Shown in pieces: positions 36,372 through 44,076 of a DNA stretch of 64,000 nucleotides (its first letter is position 1; each line of letters starts with the position of its first letter). The stretch is from NCBI GenBank assembly GCA_041741415.1, contig JBGSKC010000035.1, forward strand, positions 1 to 64,000. Reading direction: 5' to 3'. The notes under the pieces were generated by a model. The model searched no databases, was not told the origin of the DNA, and was given only the letters and a program-made list of their open reading frames with translations. This stretch comes from JANQTF01 sp041741415 (lineage in GTDB: Bacteria; Bacteroidota; Bacteroidia; J057). The position numbers and the translations under genes were made by a program.

Positions 36372-37172
36372 ATGCACACATCCAAAACCGTCTGGCAACT
36401 GCTTCACATCCTGGCGCTGGTCGTCACCATCGCCCTGAACAGCTTGTCTAACGGCAAGCTGGTGCCAGGAAAAGGCGTGGGCGATATTTCAGACAGCTTT
36501 TCCACGCTTTTCACCCCAGCAGGGATCACCTTTGCCATTTGGGGCGTTATTTACCTCTGGCTGATTGCCTTTGCTGTGTTTCAGGGCAGAGATTTGTTTA
36601 GCTCCACCAAAACAGACATGCCCTTTCTCCAGGAAATCGGCCCCTGGTTTTTAATCTCCTGCATCGCCAACAGCGTGTGGTTGTTTCCCTGGCTTTACCA
36701 GCGTCCGCTGCTCGCACTGCTGCCCATGCTGTTGCTCTTTGCCTCCCTGCTTGTCATTTATCTGCAGCTGGAAGTTGGTGTCATGCCGGTCGGGAGAACC
36801 GAAAAATGGCTGGTTCACGCACCCTTCAGCCTATATCTGGGCTGGATCACGGTGGCTACCATCGCCAATGCAACCATTGCCCTTGAGGCCAACCAGTGGG
36901 ATGGATTCGGGCTTTCCCCGCAAACATGGGCCACGGTGATGGTGTCAGCAGCCGGGGTCATTGGCTTTGGCATCGCGCTCTTCCGTGCCGATCTTGTGTT
37001 TGCCCTGGTATTATGCTGGGCCTTGTTTGGCATCATCACTGCCCGGCAGGCTGATCCCGTTGTGGCAGGCGACCGCATTGTGCTGGCAGCCTGGGTAAGT
37101 ATCGGGTTGGTGTTGATTGGTGCCGTGCTGGGAAGCGTTCGCGCAGAGCCTGGCGTTGGCTACCTGCGTTAA
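36372..37172 (+). CDS. TspO/MBR-like tryptophan-rich membrane protein
   Basis: 266 residues with about seven hydrophobic segments. FTPAGITFAIWGVIYLWLIAF, seen as TPAGITFAIWGVIYLWL, and SVWLFPWLYQRP resemble the TspO/MBR family, in a longer version than the usual 150-160 residues. TspO proteins bind porphyrins or sterols. The ligand here is unknown. It is convergent with sbcD, with only 15 bp between stops. A TAGCTTCC sequence four bases before ATG is a weak (two-mismatch) version of the box seen before other genes. Confidence 0.75.
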   Translation: MHTSKTVWQLLHILALVVTIALNSLSNGKLVPGKGVGDISDSFSTLFTPAGITFAIWGVIYLWLIAFAVFQGRDLFSSTKTDMPFLQEIGPWFLISCIANSVWLFPWLYQRPLLALLPMLLLFASLLVIYLQLEVGVMPVGRTEKWLVHAPFSLYLGWITVATIANATIALEANQWDGFGLSPQTWATVMVSAAGVIGFGIALFRADLVFALVLCWALFGIITARQADPVVAGDRIVLAAWVSIGLVLIGAVLGSVRAEPGVGYLR

Positions 37173-37187
37173 TCCTTCGCTTGCACC

Positions 37188-38411
37188 TTATTCTTCCCCT
37201 TCACTCAGGATTTCCCGAAACAGGATCAGCAGCTCCTCGTTTGGCGGCTGACCCTTTTTGTGGAAAAAATAATCTGAGAAAAGCTCTTCTGTGCTTCTCG
37301 ACAAATCGATCTGTTTGCCGGTGCTGAACCGCAGCAGTTCAGGGTCAGTAAACTCGGGCACCACGCGCAAAATCCCGGAATGAGCTTCACCCAGGCGCTT
37401 TCTGTCTTCAGCAGTGAGGTGAGCGTCGGTAGAAATATGCAGTTCCACCCAGCAGGAAGGATGCCCTTCCAGCCAAACCAGCGCCTCTTCGACAGAGGCA
37501 GTGCGCACAGAAAGCACGGGCTTTCCAGCCAGGAGCGAAACCTGGCTTACCTCCGCAGGTTTTCCAGGTTCGCAATTTGCAATCAGCACAAATTTACCCG
37601 GTTGTTTATCTCCCAGGCTATACATGAGCGGGCTGGAGCTGTAGGCGACCGGGTAGGGTTGTTTTTGAAGGAAATAATGAGCGTGAATATGGCCCAGGGC
37701 AGCGTAGTTCAACTGAGCCGGAAACTGGTTGACGAACACGGCCTGTGCCCCGCCGAGAGAGAGGACAGAGCGCTCTTCTTCATCCTCTTCGGGCATATCG
37801 CTATGGCCGTTGGTTACAAAAAGATGGGTCATCAGGACGTTTACGCCCTCATCGTTGCAAAAACGGTCTGCAAGGCTTTGCCAATGCTGCGCGAGCAGGT
37901 CGCGGAGGCTGGAATCCCGCTTGTCGTCGCCGAGGAATTCGCGGAGACGGAGTTCGTTGGCGTAGGGCGTGAGGAGCAGGCGAAGCGGAAAGGGGGAGTT
38001 GGGAAGTGCCACCTCGACGAAGCCGGGGGCAGTTTGGAGAATTTTCAGGCCAGACTCCAGCTCAAAGGGCTGGCATTCGCTTCGCGGATAGCCCACGAGG
38101 AGGATGCCGGAAGCGCGGGCCAGCGGATCGGGGGCGGCGATGCGGTCGGGGGAGTCATGATTCCCGGCGATTCCCACCACGAGGCGCTTACCGCCATTTG
38201 TGAGCCGTTGAACGGTGCGATAAAAGAGGTCAAGGGCTTCGATGGGCGGGTTGGGGTGGTCGAAAATATCGCCTGCGATGAGGACCGCATCCACGTCTTC
38301 GCGATCTGCGATCTGGCAGATTTCATCGAGTGCTTCCCGCTGTTCTTCGAGGCGGGAGAACATTTCAAGGCGTTTACCGAGGTGCCAATCGGCTGTATGT
38401 AGCAACTTCAT
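37188..38411 (-). CDS. sbcD: DNA double-strand break repair nuclease SbcD
   Basis: 407 residues from ATG 38411; the frame extends to 38456, but MKLLHTADWHLGK is the canonical N-terminus. The metallophosphoesterase motifs are DWHLG, GDIFDHPNP, GNHDS, THLF and ALGHIHAHY. With SbcC it cuts hairpins and processes broken ends (the Mre11 role). sbcC lies on the opposite strand about 5.7 kb away instead of in the usual sbcDC operon. Confidence 0.95.
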   Translation of the reverse strand: MKLLHTADWHLGKRLEMFSRLEEQREALDEICQIADREDVDAVLIAGDIFDHPNPPIEALDLFYRTVQRLTNGGKRLVVGIAGNHDSPDRIAAPDPLARASGILLVGYPRSECQPFELESGLKILQTAPGFVEVALPNSPFPLRLLLTPYANELRLREFLGDDKRDSSLRDLLAQHWQSLADRFCNDEGVNVLMTHLFVTNGHSDMPEEDEEERSVLSLGGAQAVFVNQFPAQLNYAALGHIHAHYFLQKQPYPVAYSSSPLMYSLGDKQPGKFVLIANCEPGKPAEVSQVSLLAGKPVLSVRTASVEEALVWLEGHPSCWVELHISTDAHLTAEDRKRLGEAHSGILRVVPEFTDPELLRFSTGKQIDLSRSTEELFSDYFFHKKGQPPNEELLILFREILSEGEE

Positions 38412-38721
38412 GCGGGAAGTTAGGCAGAAGCCCGAAAAAAGCCAGCAGGGAATCATGCATCAAACAGGAGGAGAGAATTGGGTGCGGCGACCTATAATCG
38501 CTCCGTATCATTTCCGAAAAAGCAACTCCAGCCCGCGTACCCGGTTGCAAAACCTTCGCTCGTCTTCCTATCTTCCCATTCATGGCTGCTTTTGCCTGGG
38601 TTCCTTCCGGATGAGTTGTAAGATCCGGGAAAAAACTGCGCTGGAAAGGCCTTCGCTTTTTGTGAACGTGCATTCGATTTTGCTTCTCCCTGCCCTTCTT
38701 CTCCTTAGCTGATTTCTCCGC
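38412..38721. other. Divergent intergenic region between sbcD and the VWA gene
   Basis: 310 bp. No gene of convincing composition is present and no exact TAnnTTTG box was found on either strand. It must contain the control regions of both divergent genes. Confidence 0.4.
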
Positions 38722-40404
38722 ATGATTCCTATCCTCGTGCCCCGATGGATCCGGGTAGTTTGTTTGTTGCCGCTTTTTTTCAGCGCAACCACAACTCATG
38801 CGCAATCCAGACCTCCCACCAGCAAGGCGGCAGACCTCAATCGTTACATCGATTTTTCCAACGAATGCCAGCATCTTCTCCATGAGCTTCGCCTCCGGTT
38901 TGAAGAGGTCAACCACCAGGCCCTTAACGCCATCGAATTACAGGCACGGCCCAACTGGCGCTTTCAATTGGCCGATCTTCTTCAGGGAACTACGCTGCAC
39001 ACCTTCCTCAAGGGAACCTGTACCCGCACCAGCAAAGATCCCGAAGCGGGGGTGGACCTGGCCATCCTTTACCAGCGAACCCGGAATACAAGCTCGCTCA
39101 GCAGCCTGGAAAAAAGTCGCCTCGACACCCATGCTGCTTCAATTTGGACTGTCACCCTCAATATGATCGCCTCAGGCCAGAGTTTACTGGGCTACCTTGA
39201 AGGCCCGGTGAGGGAGGATCCCCAGCTGGAGGATTTGTTTCATCAACTGCAGCAGATTGCCAGCCAGTATGAAGACATGGCAAAGGAAGTGCAGGCCTTT
39301 CGGACGACAGTTTCGCCCTTGCGCCCGCCCTTGCCAGTTTCCCTGGTGCCATTCGAATTGCTTTGCCACGAGGGCTGGGATCTTCTTCGGGAGACCCGGC
39401 AATCAGGGGCCAACCTTGCCGAAGCACGCAGTGAGCTGGCTGCCGCCCAGGCCCAATGCGAGCAGGCACGGATTCGCTACCCCAGGCAGCTCCAGGAGTT
39501 GGGCCTGGCAACGCCGCCCGGCGAGGAACAAGTCTACGACCACGCCATTGAATTTGCCCAACTTCTCGGCCAGCGAAGCAGCCCGGCTGCCATGCAAGAG
39601 GGTATCCCTGCACAATGGAGGCGATATCCCACGCCTTATTACCGCTACAACGAACGCCTTCTGGCCGTTTTCAACCACCACAAATACGGGCTTATCTCCT
39701 ATTTTAATGACATGCTGGACCGAAGCAACCGGGGCTTTGTTCACGAAGCCGAGGCCGTGCCCTGGTTTATGGTCATCAGCCCGGCGCAGCCCAAGGAAGA
39801 TCTCTCCCTCCAGCCAATGCCCCTGCCCCAAACCGCCCCAGCACCCACGTGGACACTGGAAGGCAGTCCTAAAAATAACCTCGTTTTCCTCATCGATGTT
39901 TCCGCATCAATGAGCCAGGCAGAGAAATTGCCCTTGTTGAAAGAACAGCTGCAGTTTTTGGTTTCCCTTTTTCGGCCTGAGGATCAGATTGCAGTGGTGA
40001 CCTTCTCCAGCGAGGCTAGTGTGGTACTCGAAACTACAACCGGAACTTTCCCTGCCGAAATTGAAGCAGCTATCCAGGCGCTTCGGAGCGGAGGCGACAC
40101 CCATGCCAGGAAGGGCTTCAAAGAAGCTTACCGGCTGGCAGAGGACAATTTCATTTTTGCTGGCACCAACCGGGTAATTCTCATTACTGATGGGGCATTT
40201 GAAACCGACAACAGCACGGAGGCCGATATTGCCGCCTATGCTGCCAAAGGCATTACGTTAAATGTGCTGCTGCTGGGCCACAGCGAATCCACCCCGGTGG
40301 CACAGCGGCTAGGTGAGCTTGCCCGGCTGGGAGGAGGCAATTACGAGCACCTTCGCCGGGATAACGCCAAAGAAATGATTGTGAAACAGGCCAGAGGGGA
40401 GTAA
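38722..40404 (+). CDS. Exported von Willebrand factor A domain protein
   Basis: 560 residues with a signal peptide ending THAQ (about residue 28). A helical region of about 350 residues has no recognised family. The VWA domain (about 388-560) has the metal-site residues DVSAS (about 392), Thr in GGDTHARKG and ITDGAF. Such domains mediate metal-dependent protein binding. It has no T9SS sorting domain or membrane anchor, so it is predicted periplasmic. The stop is 30 bp from the convergent YceI gene. Confidence 0.85.
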   Translation: MIPILVPRWIRVVCLLPLFFSATTTHAQSRPPTSKAADLNRYIDFSNECQHLLHELRLRFEEVNHQALNAIELQARPNWRFQLADLLQGTTLHTFLKGTCTRTSKDPEAGVDLAILYQRTRNTSSLSSLEKSRLDTHAASIWTVTLNMIASGQSLLGYLEGPVREDPQLEDLFHQLQQIASQYEDMAKEVQAFRTTVSPLRPPLPVSLVPFELLCHEGWDLLRETRQSGANLAEARSELAAAQAQCEQARIRYPRQLQELGLATPPGEEQVYDHAIEFAQLLGQRSSPAAMQEGIPAQWRRYPTPYYRYNERLLAVFNHHKYGLISYFNDMLDRSNRGFVHEAEAVPWFMVISPAQPKEDLSLQPMPLPQTAPAPTWTLEGSPKNNLVFLIDVSASMSQAEKLPLLKEQLQFLVSLFRPEDQIAVVTFSSEASVVLETTTGTFPAEIEAAIQALRSGGDTHARKGFKEAYRLAEDNFIFAGTNRVILITDGAFETDNSTEADIAAYAAKGITLNVLLLGHSESTPVAQRLGELARLGGGNYEHLRRDNAKEMIVKQARGE

Positions 40405-40434
40405 GCATCAAATCACTCCTACTTCAATAGTTAG

Positions 40435-41067
40435 CTAAACCTTCTGCCAGGTTGCCGTTAATTCTACTTTAACCTGAATCGCATCCTCTACTTCAATCAT
40501 TCCAAATATTGCTTTGGGCGGCGTGATGCCAAAATGAGACATCCGAAGCGGAACTATACCCGTCACTATCAACTGCCCGGGGTGCGTGCAGCGGGCTTCA
40601 ATGGGAACCTCCAGGCTTTGCCGGGCCTCCGCAATGAAAATGGTGACCCGGGCGCGGCCCTTAAGGCATCTGACAGATTTGCCCAGCTCGCAGGCATTCG
40701 GCAGGAGCACCTCTGCCACTTTCACCCGGATAAACGGAAAGTCTTCTGCCTGAAGGGCCTCCTGCAAGTCTTTGTTCATCATAGCATTGCCGCAATCCAG
40801 TTGCGGAACAGGGATTCTCAGGGTGGGGTGTGTCAGGATAATGGGCTCTCCCTCACTTGCTCCTGTCAGGCTCACCTGCTGCTGGCTTTGACCTTCTGCA
40901 TAGGTGCAGGAGAACTGGTTCACATTTGTTTGCCCCATCAGCTCGACCCTGCTGCTAAGAAAAAGCTGATAAGTGGTAGCTGCTGACGGGTGATGGCCAC
41001 TGCCGGCCAGAATCCCTGCCACTGCCAGCCACACTGCTACTCCGGCGAATTGTCTGATCGTTGCCAT
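40435..41067 (-). CDS. YceI-family exported protein (copy A)
   Basis: 210 residues with a signal peptide (AVWLAVAGILAGSG). The lipocalin-like YceI fold is indicated by VPQLDCGNAMMNKDLQEAL, where family members have M..(D/K)M...L, by FPFIRVKVAEV and by the end pattern MSHFGITPPKAIFGMIEV. YceI proteins bind long isoprenoid chains in the periplasm. A terminator separates it from the barrel gene upstream, so it may be transcribed alone. Confidence 0.8.
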   Translation of the reverse strand: MATIRQFAGVAVWLAVAGILAGSGHHPSAATTYQLFLSSRVELMGQTNVNQFSCTYAEGQSQQQVSLTGASEGEPIILTHPTLRIPVPQLDCGNAMMNKDLQEALQAEDFPFIRVKVAEVLLPNACELGKSVRCLKGRARVTIFIAEARQSLEVPIEARCTHPGQLIVTGIVPLRMSHFGITPPKAIFGMIEVEDAIQVKVELTATWQKV

Positions 41068-41093
41068 GAGGAGAAAAGCTAAATGGGTGAGAA

Positions 41094-41131
41094 GAAAAAA
41101 GCCGGGGCTTCCCCGTTGAGAAGTCCCGGCT
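41094..41131 (-). terminator. Terminator of the outer-membrane barrel gene
   Basis: On the minus strand AGCCGGGACTTC pairs with GAAGCCCCGGCT (one G-U pair) around an 8-nt loop and is followed by TTTTTTCTTCTC. It lies 17 bp after the barrel stop. Confidence 0.8.
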
Positions 41132-41147
41132 GCTTACCATTGTGATG

Positions 41148-42548
41148 CTAGAATCCTACCGCGGCTTCTACCATAACCCCATGGAATTCACCCTGGTAGT
41201 AAAGGTTGCTGCTTGGGTAGCCTTCGTATTGCTGATTGACATAAGATGCCTTCACCAGCAGGTTTTTAATCGGATACCAACCCGCGACCACTTCGAGGCG
41301 GTTCACGCTCAGGTCGGAAGCGACTCCATTGGCAGCGATGCGTGCATCCAGCTGGCCGGAAACCTCATTGTAACGGGCACCGATATAGACTTGCTCATTT
41401 TTCAGGAAGCGATAGATTCCTTCCACACCAAGCTGAGACACTGTGCGGGTAGCCGGCTCGGTTGCACCATCTGCTTTTGGATCTGTGAAAGCCAGGCCAG
41501 AGGAGGTTTCAAAGGTACCAAACACTTCGAGGCCTTTAAATTTCACGAAGGGGTTGATGGAAATACTTTGCACCTCATTGCTAAACCCGGGGCTCACACG
41601 GCCTGATGTGGCAAGGTCAGTAGAGTTGGCAGTGGTATAGGCAGTGGCGCCACGAGGCAGGAAGTAGGCAGGCTCCAAGGCAAGGAAGAAACGGGATCCT
41701 GCGCGGTCACCGGCATACAGCGTGCTGCGGCTGGCGTTGTTGTTCAGGTAGGCCGAAGCGGACAGCCGGATGCGAAGATCTTCGTTCAGCTGGCGGTCGA
41801 AGGCAACTTTACCAAACACAGAGGGGGCACGGTTGTCGGCGGCAGTAATGTTGCCATTGATGTTGCCGGTGGAAATCCCGCCCATCACCATGAGGCCGGT
41901 AGGGTTAAAGTAATACACTTCGGAGGCAATTTCGGTGGCGAAGGCATCCATCACATAGTTGCCGACGAAGGGGTTGTACATCGTGTTGCCGTTGTCGGAG
42001 CGGCGGAACTGCTGGTCGCCATAGTTGACCTGGAAGTGGCCAACTTTCACCCGGAAGTTGTTGGTAAACCATTCGGGCGATCCAAACATGGGCAGCTTGT
42101 CCATTTGAATGTAACCGCCTTTTACCCAAAACTCAGAGTGGTGGCGGCTCGACATGTAGTTTTCGAGCGCAATCCGGATCCCGTCGGCGAGCTGCACATC
42201 CACGAAGAGGTTGGCTGCTGCGAGGTTGAAGCCAGGAGCCAGGGCATAAAGCTCATTGCCGTTTGCTACTTTACCTCTGTAGCTGATCGTATCAAAATCT
42301 GCCTGGTTGCTGTGGCTGATCCCTTGAAACTGCTGGGTAAAGCTGCCGCCAATGCGCACTTTCAATCCGTTGAAGGGAGTAGTGAGGTCTTTGGCTGGCT
42401 CGAACACATTCAGACCATCCTGGTCATATGACCGCCAGTTTTGGATTTTGAGATCCTGGGCGAAGCCAAAGGGTGCGATTCCGGCAAGCAGGAAGAAGGC
42501 CAGAATCCTCGATGTGGAAAACAGGTTCTTTTTCATTTCCTGGTTCAT
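41148..42548 (-). CDS. Outer-membrane beta-barrel, porin-like
   Basis: 466 residues with a signal peptide ending GFAQ (ATG at residue 1 or, more likely, MKKNLFSTS at residue 5). The rest alternates hydrophobic and polar residues with aromatic girdles and ends in Phe (EAAVGF), as outer-membrane barrels do. Segments such as LRIRLSASAYLNNNASRSTLY and NNFRVKVGHFQVNYGDQQF suit strands, here given as LRIRLSASAYLN and RVKVGHFQVNYGDQQF. It sits between two YceI genes, so it may act with them. The solute is unknown. Confidence 0.8.
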   Translation of the reverse strand: MNQEMKKNLFSTSRILAFFLLAGIAPFGFAQDLKIQNWRSYDQDGLNVFEPAKDLTTPFNGLKVRIGGSFTQQFQGISHSNQADFDTISYRGKVANGNELYALAPGFNLAAANLFVDVQLADGIRIALENYMSSRHHSEFWVKGGYIQMDKLPMFGSPEWFTNNFRVKVGHFQVNYGDQQFRRSDNGNTMYNPFVGNYVMDAFATEIASEVYYFNPTGLMVMGGISTGNINGNITAADNRAPSVFGKVAFDRQLNEDLRIRLSASAYLNNNASRSTLYAGDRAGSRFFLALEPAYFLPRGATAYTTANSTDLATSGRVSPGFSNEVQSISINPFVKFKGLEVFGTFETSSGLAFTDPKADGATEPATRTVSQLGVEGIYRFLKNEQVYIGARYNEVSGQLDARIAANGVASDLSVNRLEVVAGWYPIKNLLVKASYVNQQYEGYPSSNLYYQGEFHGVMVEAAVGF

Positions 42549-42742
42549 TGAAGATAGATGAGTGGGAAAAATGCGGCCAACATCAGGGACAGCGAGGCCC
42601 GGGGGGCTGGTTGCCCCTGATGTAGTGCCTGGCCGCTGACAGGCAATCCGGGCAAGCTGAAATCACGCGGGGGTCAGGCTTTTTGGCTGAAGGCGTGCGG
42701 CAGGTTGCCCTTTTGTTAATTGGACGAAAGAAAGGCGAGGGA

Positions 42743-43330
42743 TCAGGACTGGCTGCCGGGCAGGAAGCGGGTGTCGAATTCCACCACGATGTCGTCGCCA
42801 GTTGTGACGGTCCCAAACATGACTTCAGGAGGAGTGACGCCAAAGTCTGTCATTTTCATTGGCACCCGGCCCGTGATCTGAATCAGGCCACCGCTGTTGA
42901 CCTTGCAGGTTACTTTCATCCGGATGGTTTTCATTTTTCCCGCCATCGACAACAGACCAGAGGCATCAACGATGTAGCTGCTTCCATTTTTCACCACGCT
43001 GTGAACCTGGGTGAGGTCGTAGGAAATGTAGGGGAAAACGTCTGTTTGCAGGGCCTTGTAGGTGTTCTTGTCCATCAGGTCGTATTCCGACTTAAGGTCT
43101 TCGGCACGAAGGCGAACAAACACGCGGGAAATATTTAAGCCCGTGGGCGTAACTTCAACGGTTGCTTCACCACTTACTTTTTCCATGACCATGGTCCAGT
43201 CGTGGAGGGTAGAGGTTCCGTGCACCTTGATAGAGCTGGCGCTGTCAAGGGTGTGGGAGGTTGGGCGCAGTCCGGTCGGCATGAAGCCGGTCGCTACGCA
43301 AAGGCTGAGGAGGACGATGATTCGTAGCAT
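42743..43330 (-). CDS. YceI-family exported protein (copy B)
   Basis: 195 residues with a signal peptide at the N-terminus. The YceI signature is strong: IKVHGTSTLHDWTMVMEKVSG, seen as HGTSTLHDWTMVMEKV, then LMDKNTYKALQTDVFPYISYDL region and MKMTDFGVTPPEVMFGTV at the end. Its FGVTPP..MFG end is shared with copy A, so the two are paralogues. It lies 194 bp upstream of the barrel gene on the same strand and may share its transcript. Expected to be periplasmic and to bind a lipid chain. Confidence 0.88.
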   Translation of the reverse strand: MLRIIVLLSLCVATGFMPTGLRPTSHTLDSASSIKVHGTSTLHDWTMVMEKVSGEATVEVTPTGLNISRVFVRLRAEDLKSEYDLMDKNTYKALQTDVFPYISYDLTQVHSVVKNGSSYIVDASGLLSMAGKMKTIRMKVTCKVNSGGLIQITGRVPMKMTDFGVTPPEVMFGTVTTGDDIVVEFDTRFLPGSQS

Positions 43331-43361
43331 GACAATGTGGATTAAAGTTCACTAACCTTTT

Positions 43362-43394
43362 CTCTTTAAAGAGCAGATCCGTTAACAGGATCTG
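43362..43394. promoter_or_regulatory. Two abutting dyads upstream of the YceI-barrel genes
   Basis: CTCTTTAAAGAG (43362-43373) is a perfect 12-bp palindrome. It is followed at once by CAGATCC, GTTAACA, GGATCTG (43374-43394), a 7-bp inverted repeat with a near-palindromic centre. They lie 32 bp before the start of YceI copy B and could be operator sites. Confidence 0.35.
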
Positions 43395-43561
43395 AATCAA
43401 AGGTGCGACACCGACCTGCCGGAAAAGATGTTCGAGGTCAACCCAAATCATGATTTCAACGGCTGTTAATCAACGTCATTGGTCAGTTGGGGTAGTGGTA
43501 AAATGTCAGTTTCCCCGGCTATACACCCCGAAAATCCGCATTGGCAGAAATGCAGGGCTGC

Positions 43562-43592
43562 TTGCCGGGCAAGCGTCTGGTCGATACATTTG
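43562..43592 (+). promoter_or_regulatory. Promoter of ruvX, 3 nt from ATG
   Basis: TTG (43562-43564), 20 nt spacing, TACATTTG (43585-43592), then GGA and ATG at 43596. Both elements match the Bacteroidota consensus, and the predicted transcript would be leaderless. Confidence 0.6.
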
Positions 43593-43595
43593 GGA

Positions 43596-44009
43596 ATGGG
43601 AAGAATTCTCGCCATTGACTATGGGGCCAGGCGCTGTGGCCTTGCCTGGACAGACCCCCTCCAGATTGCAGCCCACGGGCTGCCAACCATTCCGGAAACT
43701 GAGCTGCGCACCCGCCTGGCTCACATGATCGCCGCCGATGGCGTCGAAGCCATTTTACTCGGCTTTCCCCGCCGCCTCGATGGCTCCGACACCCATGTAA
43801 CGGAAGCAGTCAGGGCACTGGAACAATGGCTCCAGACCCAGCACCCCGCCATCCCCGTTCACCGCTGGGACGAACGATTCAGCTCCAAACGAGCCTCCCA
43901 GGCCCTCATCGAAACAGGCGTCTCCAAAAAAAAGCGCCGCGAAAAAGGCAGCCTCGACCAAATGGCCGCCACCCTTATGCTCCAGGAATTCCTCTTCTCA
44001 AAAGGATAA
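43596..44009 (+). CDS. ruvX: Holliday junction resolvase-like RuvX (YqgF)
   Basis: 137 residues from ATG 43596; the frame is open to 43479, but MGRILAIDYGARRCGLAW is the family N-terminus and the promoter box overlaps the extension. The RNase H-like active-site acids lie in AIDYG, the DERFSSKRA segment and SLDQMAATLML. It is involved in pre-16S rRNA 5' processing in bacteria and was first described as a putative junction resolvase. It is followed 67 bp later by sbcC on the same strand. Confidence 0.93.
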   Translation: MGRILAIDYGARRCGLAWTDPLQIAAHGLPTIPETELRTRLAHMIAADGVEAILLGFPRRLDGSDTHVTEAVRALEQWLQTQHPAIPVHRWDERFSSKRASQALIETGVSKKKRREKGSLDQMAATLMLQEFLFSKG

Positions 44010-44076
44010 CCGCCACATCCTCACCATCCCCGGTTCCCAACCTTCCCGTTCTGCCATCTCTGTTATTTCTGCCACC

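Noticed and set aside
43479..43595. N-terminal extension of RuvX
   Set aside because: It overlaps the promoter elements, and the conserved RuvX N-terminus starts at ATG 43596.
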